Shown: positions 53,590-64,000 of the stretch, piece after piece
How the letters are laid out: every line of letters begins with the position of its first letter
Numbering within the stretch: position 1 is the first letter of the stretch
From: Macrostomum hystrix
Taxonomy: Eukaryota; Platyhelminthes; Macrostomidae
Reading direction: 5' to 3'
Assembly: GCA_950097015.1 (NCBI GenBank)
Contig: CATNEN010000001.1
Span: 6,619,501-6,683,500 of the forward strand
Length of the DNA: 64,000 nt
Position numbers and translations under genes: made by a program
The notes under the pieces: generated by a model
Databases searched by the model: none
What the model was told of the DNA's origin: nothing
Seen by the model: the letters and a program-made list of their open reading frames with translations, nothing else

Positions 53590-54590
53590 TTGCTATTTTA
53601 CTCTTATCTCACCCAATCTACTCTTATCTCACCCAAATAACTCTTATCTCACCCAAATAACTCTTATCTCACCCAAATAACTCTTATCTCACCCAAATAA
53701 CTCTTATCTCACCCATATAACTCTTATCTCACCCAAATAACTCTTATCTCGCCCAAATAACTCTTATCTCACCCAAATAACTCTTATCTCACCCATATAA
53801 CTCTTATCTCACCCAAATAACTCTTATCTCACCCAAATAACTCTTATCTCACCCAAATAACCATTATATCATCTACTCTAATCTCACCCAATCTGCTCTA
53901 ATCTCACCCAATCTGCTCTAATCTCACCCAATCTACTCTAATCTTACCCAATCTGCTCTAATCTCACCCAATCTACTCTAATCTTACCCAATCTGCTCTA
54001 ATCTCACACAATCTACTCTAATCTTACCCAATCTGCTCTAATCTTACCCAATCTGCTCTAATCTCACCCAATCTGCTCTAATCTCACCCAATCTACTCTA
54101 ATCTTACCCAACCTGCTCTAATCTTACCCAATCTGCTCTAATCTCACCCAATCTACTATAATCTCACCCAATCTACTCTAATCTCATCCAATCTACTCTA
54201 ATCTCACCCAATCTACTATAATCTCACCCAATCTACTCTAATCTGTCATATAATCTACTCTAATCTCACCCAATATACTCTAATCTGTCATAAAATCTAC
54301 TCTAATCTCACCCAATCTTACTCTAATCTGTCTTACAATATACTCTAATCTCACCCAATCTACTCTAATCTGTCATATAATCTACTCTAATCTCACCCAA
54401 TCTACTCTAATCTGTCATATAATCTACTCTAATCTCACCCAATCTTACTCTAATCTGTCTTACAATCTACTCTAATCTCACCCAATCTACTCTACTCTCA
54501 TTCAATCTAGTCTACTCTTATCTTATCTACTCTAGTCTCGTTCATTCTACTCTAATCTCACCCGATATACTCAAATCTCACCCAGTCTAA
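53590..54590 (+). repeat. Two adjoining 20-bp minisatellites
   Basis: 53590-53862 has CTCTTATCTCACCCAAATAA units; from 53863 it changes to ATCTCACCCAATCTACTCTA units, later mixed with CTGTCATATAATCTACTCTA. Both are variants of the unit at 51.7-52.6 kb. Confidence 0.95.
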
Positions 54591-54798
54591 TCCACCCTGA
54601 TCGGATCCAACCTACTTTGTTCTCATCCAGCATACACTAGTTTTATTCAATCTACTCAATTATCGTTTTAATAAGCTAGTCTGGTCAAGACAACACCTAC
54701 TTCAGTGTCTGCAAGATTTCATCTATAATTAGTCCAGCATTCATCAGATACCAGAACCAGGTCTCATCTGTGTCTGTTGAGGCATCATTGGTTCGCTG

Positions 54799-54818
54799 GT
54801 GTGTGTGTGTGTGTGTGT
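54799..54818 (+). repeat. (GT)10 microsatellite
   Basis: Pure GT dinucleotides. Confidence 0.9.
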
Positions 54819-55005
54819 CTGAGGTGGTCTGTACTTATTTTCTTATCTATGCAATCTTTAGCCTATAGCCAAGCGTCTAGAAGTTAGGCTGCTAGCCTAT
54901 AGTTGGCGCCATATATCTGCCGGGCATTTTTTCTAGCTCAAAATTAGGACAAAAGAGGTTTTTTTCTTTATTTTCTGAATAAGTCACGACATCTTACTTT
55001 TGCAG

Positions 55006-55024
55006 GAAGTGCAAAGAAGAAAAG
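55006..55024 (+). CDS. Candidate 19-bp microexon of an unknown plus-strand gene
   Basis: TTACTTTTGCAG|GAAGTG...AAAAG|GTGAGC: both splice signals are strong. In frame with the candidate exons at 51500 and 61337 it encodes EVQRRK and one base of an Ala codon. Confidence 0.4.
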
Positions 55025-55134
55025 GTGAGCGAGTTCTATTTGTTGTTAGAATTATCTTAGGAATATAACGCATATTCCTAACAGGTGTTATACGTTATAC
55101 AGGTATCGCCTATAAGTTAGTTATCACCTGTTAA

Positions 55135-55575
55135 AAAGGTGTCACCTGTTAGACAGATATCACCTGTTAGACAGGTATCACCTGTTAGATAGGTATCTCT
55201 AGGCAGGTATCACCTTTTAGACAGGTATCACCTGTTAGACAGGTATCACCTGTTAGACAGGTATCACCTGTTAGACAGATATCACCTATTAGACAGGTAT
55301 CACCTGTTAGACAGATATCACCTATTAGACAGGTATCACCTGTTAGAGAGAAATCACCTTTTGGACATCTAATCAATCGCCTGTTAGACAGGTATCACCT
55401 GTTAGACAGGTATCACCTGTTAGACAGGTATCACCTGTTAGACAGGTATCTCCTATTAGACAGGTATCACCTATTAGACAGGTATCACCTATTAGACAGG
55501 TATCACCTATTAGACAGGTATCACCTATTAGACAGATATCACCTGTTAGACAGGCATCACCTGTTAGACAGATAT
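55135..55575 (+). repeat. 18-bp minisatellite
   Basis: About 24 units of GTATCACCTGTTAGACAG, with GATATC and CTATTAG variants. Its CACCTGTTAGACA core is the reverse complement of the core in the 48-kb and 57.7-kb arrays. Confidence 0.95.
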
Positions 55576-55579
55576 CAGC

Positions 55580-56195
55580 AAAATAAGTAGATAAGTAGAA
55601 AAGACAGAAGTATGATATTAATCTTTAATTTCGTAATTCTACAGAGGCAATCAAGTACGAGGTTAGCAAGAAAATGGCACTTAAAAATTCCCTAACTGTC
55701 AGTCAGGAAAACTTTGTTATCTCGTTGTTAAATACGTTTTTCTTTATTAGTGGCATCAGGGAAGGAACTTGATAGATAACAAACTATGAGGCTCACATAC
55801 GTAATGTGAAAGCGGTTAACTAGCTAAGCATAATCTTATTCCAGACAATAATATAGTACTATATTTTTCTTGCGCAAACGACTTCAACTATAATAACCCG
55901 TGATAAGTTCATTAATTACTGGACATAGGCTAATTTATAAATGCACTCTAAAAGTACATAATTTTTAGCAAGCAGTAGAACCCTCGATTTATTAGAGATT
56001 ATCAGTTATCAATTATCAGTTAATCAATAGATCCTTTCTATTCATTTATGTTAAAAAATGATACTTATTAATTCAAGGCACGAAACTTGGCTAATGCTAG
56101 ATGTATTTCTAAGCAATTTAGACCAGATAATAACTGGCTTTTACATCCTTTTATTTGTTAAAATTAGCACTCTCATCTGCGATAATTTCGTATAG
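55580..56195. other. AT-rich spacer, nothing recognised
   Basis: No supported coding or RNA feature. Confidence 0.4.
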
Positions 56196-56199
56196 ATTG

Positions 56200-56920
56200 A
56201 TGGAGACTGGAGAGGGTGAGATGGAGACGGAAAGGGTGAGATTGAGACGAGAGAGGGTGAGATGGAGACTGTAGAGGGTGAGATGGAGACGGAAAGGATG
56301 AGATTGAGACGAGAGAGGGTGAGATTGAGACGGGAGAGGGTGAGATTGAGACGAGAGAGGGTGAGATTGAGACGGGAGAGGGTGAGATTGAGACGAGAGA
56401 GCGTGAGATTGAGACGGGAGAGGTTGAGATTGAGACGAGAGAGGGTGAGATTGAGACGAGAGAGGGTGAGATGGAGACGGGAGAGGGTGAGATTGAGACG
56501 GGAGAGGGTGAGATTGAGACGAGAGAGGGTGAGATTGAGACGGGAGAGGGTGAGATTGAGACGGGAGAGGTTGAGATTGAGACGAGAGAGGGTGAGATTG
56601 AGACGAGAGAGGGTGAGATGGAGACTGTAGAGGGTGAGATGGAGACGGGAGAGGTTGAGATTGAGACGAGAGAGGGTGAGATTGAGACGAGAGAGGGTGA
56701 GATGGAGACTGTAGAGGGTGAGATGGAGACGAGAGAGGGTGAGATGGAGACGAGAGAGGGTGAGATGGAGACGAGGGAGAGGGTGAGATGGAGACGAGAG
56801 AGGGTGAGATGGAGACGAGGGAGAGGGTGAGATGGAGACGAGAGAGGGTGAGATGGAGACGAGGGAGGGGGTGAGATGGAGACGAGAGAGGGTGAGATGG
56901 AGGCGAGAGAGAGTGAGATG
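56200..56920 (+). repeat. 21-bp purine-rich minisatellite
   Basis: Units of GAGAGGGTGAGATTGAGAC plus GA, with GGAGAC and TGTAGAG variants. As 21 is a multiple of three, frames on both strands stay open; not genes. Each unit contains GGGTGAGA, resembling a 5' splice site. Confidence 0.95.
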
Positions 56921-56949
56921 GTGGTGGGTAGAAGGGGAGAAGGAGAGAT

Positions 56950-57635
56950 AGATGGGGGAGAGAAGAGAGAGAGTGATATAGAGGTGGATCGGGGTAACGG
57001 AGACAAGATGGTTATAAATAGTGACAAGATAGCTAAGTAGTTAAATAAGGATAGAATGTAACAGGAAGTAGTGATGTCTATTTTGGAAGAATTTCACGCA
57101 GCATGAACTGTTCTAGTCCTATAGCTAGTTCGTTTTTTTTTACGATAAGTTTGAGTTGAAACTTCACACTGGTTGGTAGGAGGTGATGCGTTTATGAAAG
57201 GTTCAATATTGAGGCCCACTCACAAGCAACGGCATTGGCATAGTGCATTATTCAGTTGTCAAACAAAGGCCTGTGTGTCAAAGCATAACTAACAACGTAG
57301 AAGCAGCATATCTGGATTGTCTAATGGTTAAACAGCTGTTTATTGACCAGAAAAAACCTTATTATAAGCGCTATATTTTGCGCAAATAAGTTTTTAATCA
57401 ATAGGGCTTGCTAGCTATGCCCCAAACTAATGTAAATACTACAATTAATATTAATTTGAAGGGGACTAGAAGTGTTATTGCGCAGATGATCTGTCAGAAT
57501 TCATCAACTTACGATCAGATGCGAGCCAAATTAGATGAAACTAAAGCTTCATTTCTATCATCCAATTCAGCTTCAATTACTAATTAATTAATTAGTTAAT
57601 CTCACAAAAGTACAAATAGACAGTTCTTTTCTAAG
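56950..57635. other. Unique AT-rich spacer
   Basis: Nothing recognised. Confidence 0.4.
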
Positions 57636-57639
57636 TCTA

Positions 57640-58702
57640 ACAGATGTTGTCTATGTCTAACAGGTGTTATCTCTGTCTAACAGGTGTTATGTCTGTCTAA
57701 CAGGTGTTATCTCTGTCTAACATGTGTTATCACCGTCTAACAGGTGTTATCTCTGTCTAGTAGGTGTTATGTCTGTCTAACAGGTGTTATCACTGTCTAA
57801 CAGGTGTTATCACTGTCTAGTAGGTGTTATGTCTGTCTAACAGGTGTTATCACTGTCTAACAGGTGTTATCACTGTCTAGTAGGTGTTATGTCTGTCTAA
57901 CAGGTGTTATCACTGTCTAACAGGTGTTATCACTGTCTAGTAGGTGTTATGTCTGTCTAGTAGGTGTTATCACTGTCTAACAGGTGTTATCACTGTCTAG
58001 TAGGTGTTATATCTGTCTAACAGGTGTTATCACTGTCTAACAGGTGTTATCACTGTCTAGTAGGTGTTATGTCTGTCTAACAGGTGTTATCTCTGTCTAA
58101 CAGGTGTTATCACTGTCTAGTAGGTGTTATGTCTGTCTAACAGGTGTTATCACTGTCTAACAGGTGTTATCACTGTCTAGTAGGTGTTATATCTGTCTAA
58201 CAGGTGTTATCACTGTCTAACAGGTGTTATCACTGTCTAGTAGGTGTTATGTCTGTCTAACAGGTGTTATCTCTGTCTAACAGGTGTTATCACTGTCTAG
58301 TAGGTGTTATGTCTGTCTAACAGGTGTTATCTCTGTCTAACAGGTGTTATCACTGTCTAGTAGGTGTTATGTCTGTCTAACAGGTGTTATCTCTGTCTAA
58401 CAGGTGTTATCACTGTCTAACAGGTGTTATCACTGTCTAGTAGGTGTTATGTCTGTCTAACAGGTGTTATCTCTGTCTAACAGGTGTTATCACTGTCTAG
58501 TAGGTGTTATGTCTGTCTAACAGGTGTTATCACTGTCTAACAGGTGTTATCACTGTCTAGTAGGTGTTATGTCTGTCTAACAGGTGTTATCTCTGTCTAA
58601 CAGGTGTTATCACTGTCTAGTAGGTGTTATGTCTGTCTAACAGGTGTTATCACTGTCTAACAGGTGTTATCACTGTCTAGTAGGTGTTATATCTGTCTAC
58701 CT
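57640..58702 (+). repeat. 20-bp minisatellite of GTCTAACAGGTGTTATCACT units
   Basis: About 53 units. The variants CTGTCTAGTAGGTG and TATGTCTGTC occur every three to four units in a regular order, giving a 60-80 bp higher-order repeat. Confidence 0.95.
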
Positions 58703-58709
58703 GTCTAAC

Positions 58710-59200
58710 AAGTTACTCAAAGTGACATGTGATACTGATTTAAATTGTTTTGTTTTTGTCTAATGTTGGAACAAATTTTGCAATTTTTTTGTGAAAGAAT
58801 TTGATGAGTTTCTGTTTAACCTTTTACTTCACGGGCGTCTCTAGTAGAAGAGGTATCGTATATCCGATCTATCGCAATAAAATAATTGTCAATGGGCTGC
58901 TATGTAAATTGCAGGCATATTTTGGCTTACGATATAAGTGAAACGAGTTTTTTGTGGAAAAATTGACAAGCTATACAAGATATCACCTCGTATTATATTA
59001 ATAAAGTCAGGAAAAAATTTCTAGTCATGCGTTTGTAATTCTTTTCTCGTCTCCTATTTTTCTATTTTTTTGCAAAAGCGCGCACATGTGACCTTAGATA
59101 TATAACTGAATTGTTCATTAAGTTGCAACTTACATTTCGGCTGTTACTATGAATTGCTATCAGGGGAAAAAGTACTTTAAAAAGTACTTATTTAAAAAAC
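58710..59200. other. Unique AT-rich spacer
   Basis: Nothing recognised. Confidence 0.4.
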
Positions 59201-59204
59201 CACC

Positions 59205-61180
59205 TGGTGTTAGACACCAGTTATCACCTGTTAGACACCAGTTATCATCTGTTAGACACCAGTTATCATCTGTTAGACACCAGTAATCATCTGTTAGACA
59301 CCAGTAATCACCTGTTAGACACCAGTTACCATATGTTAGACACCAGTTATCATCTGTTAGACACCAGTTATCGTCTGTTAGATACCAGTAATCACCTGTT
59401 AGACACCAGTTATCACCAGTTAGACACTAATTATCACCTGTTAGACACCAGTTAACATCTGTTAGACACCAGTTATCATTTGTTAGACACCAGTTATCAT
59501 CTGTTAGACATCAGTTATCATCTGTTAGACATCAGTTATCATCTGTTAGACATCAGTTATCATCTGTTAGACATCAGTTATCATCTGTTAGACATCAGTT
59601 ATCATCTGTTAGACACCAGTTATCGTCTGTTAGACATCAGTTATCATCTGTTAGACACCAACCAAGAGGTTGTAGCCTAGTGGTTAGGGCGTCGGACTCA
59701 CGACTTGAAGGTCGGGGGTTCGATTCCCGACTCCACTGGAACAATTTGTGTCCTTTAGCAAGACACTTAACTCTGCATTGCTTCAGTTCACCCAGCTGTT
59801 AAATGGGTACCAGCATCAGCTGGGATAATTAAAGGTGGGTGTGGCGTCCCCCTAGTCCGTGGACTGAACAGCTGTATGCAGCCTTCAGATGCGCCGCGCA
59901 TTAGCTGCGGCTGTGCTGTCGGCTGCACATCTGACCCAATTGGGGCAGGTGTAATCAATTATTATTATTTAATTATTAGACACCAGTTATCATTTGTTAG
60001 ACACCAGTAATCATCTGTTAGACAGCAGAGTTCATCTGTTAGACACCAGTTATCATCTGTTAAACACCAGTTACCATATGTTAGACACCAGTAATAATCT
60101 GTTAGACATCAGTTACCATATGTTAGACACCAGTTATCATCTGTTAGACACCAGTTATCATTTGTTAGACACCAGTTATCACCTGTTAGACACCAGTTAT
60201 CATTTGTTAGACACCAGTAATCATCTGTTAGACAGCAGAGTTCATCTGTTAGACACCAGTTATCATCTGTTAGACACCAGTTATCATCTGTTAGACACCA
60301 GTTATCATCTGTTAGACACCAGTTATCATCTGTTAGACACCAGTTACCATCTGTTAGACACCAGTTATCATCTGTTAGACATCAGTTATCATCTGTTAGA
60401 CATCAGTTATCATCTGTTAGACACCAGTAATCACCTGTTAGACACCAGTTACCATCTGTTAGACACCAGTTACCATCTGTTAGACACCAGTTATCATCTG
60501 TTAGACATCAGTTATCATCTGTTAGACATCAGTTATCATCTGTTAGACACCAGTAATCACCTGTTAGACACCAGTTACCATCTGTTAGACACCAGTTACC
60601 ATCTGTTAGACATCAGTTATCATCTGTTAGACATCAGTTATCATCTGTTAGACAACAGTTATCATTTGTTAGACACCAGTTATCATCTGTTAGACATCAG
60701 TTATCATCTGTTAGACATCAGTTATCATCTGTTAGACATCAGTTATCATCTGTTAGACACCAGTAATCACCTGTTAGACACCAGTTACCATCTGTTAGAC
60801 ACCAGTTACCATCTGTTAGACATCAGTTATCATCTGTTAGACATCAGTTATCATCTGTTAGACACCAGTAATCACCTGTTAAACACCAGTTACCATATGT
60901 TAGACACCAGTAATAATCTGTTAGACATCAGTTACCATATGTTAGACACCAGTTATCATCTGTTAGACACCAGTTACCATATGTTAGACACCAGTAATCA
61001 TCTGTTAGACACCAGTTACCATATGTTAGACACCAGTAATCATCTGTTAGACATCAGTTATCGTCTGTTAGACACCAGTAATCACCTGTTAGACACCAGT
61101 TACCATCTGTTAGACACCATTTATCACCCGTTAGACACCAGTAATCACCTGTTAGACAGCAGAGTTCACCTTTTAGAAAT
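59205..61180 (+). repeat. 21-bp minisatellite, about 75 units, split by a SINE
   Basis: Units of ATCATCTGTTAGACACCAGTT with ATCAGTT, AGTAATCACC and AGTTACCAT variants. Since 21 is a multiple of three, a plus-strand frame of 401 codons is open (LLDTSYH repeats), but it has no coding signature beyond the repeat. A block of about 110 bp is repeated near 60400, 60500 and 60750. Confidence 0.95.
59665..59975 (+). mobile_element. tRNA-derived SINE, copy c (best preserved)
   Basis: Head GAGGTTGTAGCCTAGTGG (box A region) and GGGGGTTCGATTCCCG (box B), then GTGTCCTTTAGCAAGACACT, CACCCAGCTGTTAAATGGG, GGTGGGTGTGGCGTCCCC and an ATT-rich tail. It is inserted in the 21-bp array; TTAGACACCA flanks both sides and is a possible target duplication. 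Confidence 0.85.
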
Positions 61181-61336
61181 TAGAGAGGTTACCTGCTAGA
61201 CATAAGATTTCTCGAGTTATACATTAAAGTTTACATTTTAGACGTTTTAATTCACCTGTTAGACACTGTAGTTCACCTGTTAGACAGGAATACGACTCAC
61301 CATTTCCCACCATTCACCATTCCCTCATTCAGCTAG

Positions 61337-61692
61337 CGGCACTGACCGACATGGAGATCAGGTCTCCCCTGCCCCGAAGGCCGCAAGCCACGGGTCTAGC
61401 CTTCCCGATGCCGTCGGCCAGGCTTCAACAAAGCGATCTCGCCGCGGCGATCATCACAGACAGCGACAATTCGCCATTACCATCGCCCAGGAGTGTGTCA
61501 GTTGATGTTGAATCAACCGAGGCCAGCAGCAGTGACGCTGGCGACAAAGCTAATCTGCTCCGACCGCCGAGGAAAATTTTCTCGCGTCGACGCAGGCAGA
61601 CGCGTCGGCGATCTTCGTCGCTCGGCGACCTGACTGCCCTGCAGCAGCACCAGGAGCCGGTTGGGACTCTGGAACAACGACCCGTTGCCATG
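61337..61692 (+). CDS. Candidate exon of an unknown plus-strand gene
   Basis: Acceptor CAGCTAG at 61336, donor ATG|GTAACA. The frame runs ALTDMEIRSPLPRRPQATG, SDNSPLPSPRSVSVDVESTE, RKIFSRRRRQTRRRSSSLGD and ends EQRPVAM. It is open for the full length with a Ser/Pro/Arg-rich, probably disordered composition and a basophilic kinase-like RRRSSSL site. I recognise no family. Translation could also start at the ATG at 61351. Confidence 0.5.
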
Positions 61693-61789
61693 GTAACATT
61701 CCAACCAAAATTAAGAAAATTATTAAATCAAAGTAAATTTTAGAGTTTAAGAACAAGTCCGAAGTATACTACTTAAGGAGAAACTCCGA

Positions 61790-62195
61790 AAAGTAGTGAG
61801 ATCCAAAATACCGAGATTGTGGGGAATTCCGAAAAGCATAATTTAAAGGAAATCCCTGAAACACTGAAATCAAGAGAAATCCCGAAATAATAGGGAAATC
61901 AAAATCATTAAGCTCTTGGGAAATCCCGAAATACTACTGTCTAGTAGTGATTAGCTCTAGGGAAATCCCAAACAGTGTGTTCTTCGGAAATCCTGAAATA
62001 GTAGGAAAATCCCGAAATTTTAGGGAAATCCCGAAACATCGAAATCAAGAAAATTACCGAAAGACTAGGGGAAATCCAAAATTTTAAAAGCAAAAAAAGA
62101 TTCCGAAATTTTCGCGAAATCCGAAAATCTAAGTTTAAGGGAAATCCCTAAAACAATGAAATTCAGGGAAACCCCAAAACAGAGTGAAAATCTGA
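61790..62195 (+). repeat. Degenerate repeat of GGGAAATCCCGAAA words
   Basis: About twenty-five loosely spaced words of GGAAATCCCGAAAT type, much more diverged than the other arrays. GGGAAATCCC is close to palindromic. It lies in the presumed intron after the exon at 61337-61692. Confidence 0.6.
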
Positions 62196-62684
62196 AATAC
62201 AGAAGTCGAAAAATTGGTCCATAAATCATACTATTAATTTTTAGAAAAAGAATCCATTATACGTTACTTTACAAGGTATCGCAAACCAATGAAATATGCA
62301 TAAAAATATATGAAGGAAATCCTAGAAATAATTTTAATAGTTTGGTGGTGTATACCATTTTAAATCTACACAAGGGTAATACATTAGATCTCGCTTGCGC
62401 TATAGAAACTCATTTGGTCTCTCGGGTGTCTCGTATTTATAGCCGATCAGGATCCCCACCCAGCGATGCCATTGGCTGGGGCTCATTCGAGCTCTCTCAT
62501 TGGCTGGAATGAAGTCAATGACAGAAATTCCGCGGGTGTGCCACAAGAGCGGTGGAAAAACCGTGGAAATACCGGCCAACTAGTGGCATAGTGACTCACT
62601 ACAATAGGGGATCCAAAATTATGCCGTTTCAAAAAAAACTGAGGCTGTAACATTTAAAAAGACGGTTAAAGAAACAGCATGTAG

Positions 62685-62950
62685 GTTAAGCGTTGTAGTC
62701 TTGTGGGTAGAGCGTCGGACTCGCGACTTCAAGGTCTGGGGTTCGATTCCTAACTCCACCGAAACAACTTGTGTCCTTTAGCAAGCCACTTAACTATGCA
62801 ATGCTAGAGTTCACCAAGCTGTTAAATTGGTATCAGTATCAGCTTGGGTAATCGAGGGTGGGGCGTGGCGTCCCCACAGTCCATGGACTGAACAGTCGTA
62901 CGCTGCCTTCAGATGCATTGCGAAATAGCTGCAGTTGGCTGAAAGCTGTG
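62685..62950 (+). mobile_element. tRNA-derived SINE, copy d
   Basis: GCGTTGTAGTCTTGTGGGTA head, GGGGTTCGATTCCTAACTCC box B, GTGTCCTTTAGCAAGCCACT and CAGTCCATGGACTGAACAG. Same family as copies a-c, with the tail lost. Confidence 0.75.
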
Positions 62951-63065
62951 TACAGAAGTAGTGGGAAATTAAGTATAATTGAATTCAAAGAATCGAATTC
63001 AGAAAAATGTTTAAATATAAAGCCGGCATTTTCATTAAAAAAATTACTTTGTTTAACTGTTGCAG

Positions 63066-63191
63066 CAGCAGCAGCAGCAGCAGCCGTCGCCAGACACGCC
63101 ACAAAACCGTTTAAAGCGCACAGACGGTAGGCGCCGACGAGTACAGACGGAGCGATGGCTAGTGAAGAGGCCGACAACTAGAAAACGGTAA
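63066..63191 (+). CDS. Candidate last exon of the unknown plus-strand gene
   Basis: Acceptor TTTAACTGTTGCAG at 63065, phase 0 as needed. Encodes six Gln, then PSPDTPQNRLKRTDGRRRRV and ends PTTRKR and TAA. The acceptor AG is itself part of a (CAG)n run, so acceptor choice could slip by three bases. Confidence 0.4.
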   Translation, partial: QQQQQQPSPDTPQNRLKRTDGRRRRVQTERWLVKRPTTRKR

Positions 63192-63204
63192 CAATGATAG
63201 ACTT

Positions 63205-63495
63205 TTTTGTTGATCGATTTATTTATTTGATAATTGCATCATTTAATGACACTAGACCCGCAGCCAGCGAGGAGGCAATTCTGCCCATTTCGCTGACTCC
63301 TGAGCACACACGCACACAGGGTGTGTACATCTGTACTGACTTTCTCGGCGTCAGGCAGTGTACACTCTCAATGTGTCTTTGAGGGCGTAAATTGCAACAC
63401 AAGCCCCAAATGAATGTGGCCTCGCCGCAGAATCGAACTTAGGCACACCGCGATCGAGGCAAACGCGTTAACCGCTCTGCCACCGACCCCCTGTA
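63205..63495 (-). mobile_element. Second SINE family with a different tRNA-like head
   Basis: Minus strand begins GGGGTCGGTGGCAGAGCGGT (box A as in Leu/Ser tRNAs), then AAGTTCGATTCTGCGG (box B), a unique body with CACACACCCTGTGTGCGTGT, and an AATAAATAAAT tail. The body is unlike SINE copies a-d. Confidence 0.65.
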
Positions 63496-63499
63496 GATT

Positions 63500-64000
63500 G
63501 GTAACTTTATTGACTGATTGCTTGATTGATTCGATGATTTTTTGATTGATTAATTGATAGTTCTTTCAATAGAATCAAGATAAAAATATAAAACGCAGTC
63601 GCAAATTGACCAAAACACAATGTACCAAAACAATAACGAGCTTAAGCAAAAGCTCCAGCCACAAGGAACATCAAATCCCCCTTGCCATGTGTCGTAGTAG
63701 ATTGAAGACGAAAAGAAAGCTCAGTTTTTTAATAACTATTTTATTAGCTATTGATTGAGCAGTGTATAGGATCGCAATTGCAAACAAATGTTTGTGTGTG
63801 TGCGCGCCCTAACACAGAAAATCTATTCAACTAGTTTTTGCTTCTACTAAACGTTTAAGAAAGTGCCTCTATATCTAGCGATGCTTTTGTGAAATGCCTT
63901 AGCCAGTGTAACTAGCCCTATTACAGCGCATTGTAGCATTGACGGGGCAAAATAACTGATTACAGGACAGTGTAACGAATTCTATACACCCTCCCCCAAG
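63500..64000. other. AT-rich end of window, nothing recognised
   Basis: No supported coding, RNA or repeat feature; TTGATTGATT words near 63520-63560. Confidence 0.4.

Noticed and set aside
59994-61199. Plus-strand frame of 401 codons with LLDTSYH repeats as a repeat protein gene
   Set aside because: The 21-bp unit is a multiple of three and lacks stops; there is no start context, no flanking coding sequence, and base changes are not biased to third positions.
62685-62760. Functional tRNA gene
   Set aside because: Box A and box B are present but the acceptor stem does not pair well and the sequence continues into a SINE body shared with other copies.

Overview
The window is eukaryotic DNA, almost certainly from an invertebrate animal. 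It has short GT-AG introns, a recognisable myosin-phosphatase targeting subunit (MYPT/PPP1R12 family), tandem F-type (fucolectin/FTP) lectin domains with a WSC domain, tRNA-derived SINEs, and remnants of non-LTR, Penelope-like, DIRS-like and hAT elements. The clade cannot be fixed from sequence alone. A spiralian such as a flatworm is a guess from the element mix and repeat load. All exon structures below are manual predictions from splice signals, reading phase and family similarity; no transcript data were available.

Region 1 (about 1-18.06 kb, minus strand) is a lectin locus. One signal-peptide exon (11107-11167), eleven F-type lectin exons of 402 or 405 bp and a final WSC exon (1141-1427) join in one frame to 1594 residues. 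Every lectin exon begins and ends in phase 1. The domain types recur as B-A-C modules. Upstream lie three more copies of another lectin exon (type E, 408 bp) and three more signal-peptide exons, also phase 1, so the locus may use alternative first exons. A DIRS-like tyrosine-recombinase retroelement (about 12.4-15.47 kb) sits between two copies. Introns hold a LINE fragment (8.24-9.02 kb) and a decayed GC-rich repeat (4.48-6.2 kb).

Region 2 (about 18.4-23.7 kb) is repetitive: a broken Penelope-like element on the minus strand interrupted by a SINE and by a 988-bp hAT-type element with an 8-bp target duplication and an internal minisatellite, then a 1.7-kb array of 20-bp units.

Region 3 (24.9-46.6 kb, minus strand) is a complete MYPT-type gene with thirteen coding exons and an alternative fourteenth. 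All joins keep frame. It carries the KVKF PP1-docking motif, ankyrin repeats, the RATQGV inhibitory phosphorylation site and a C-terminal coiled coil. Two alternative last exons (27196-27285 and 24882-25082) each encode a version of the terminal leucine zipper. Nearly every large intron is filled by its own unrelated minisatellite that stops just short of the splice sites.

Region 4 (about 46.6-64 kb) is mostly intergenic or intronic AT-rich sequence and long tandem arrays. Several arrays share a TCTAACAGGTG core or carry consensus 5' splice-site sequences. A candidate plus-strand gene of unknown function is supported by two microexons (51500-51521, 55006-55024) and two larger exons (61337-61692, 63066-63191) that join in frame. 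The lectin, MYPT and candidate genes show no evident functional link.
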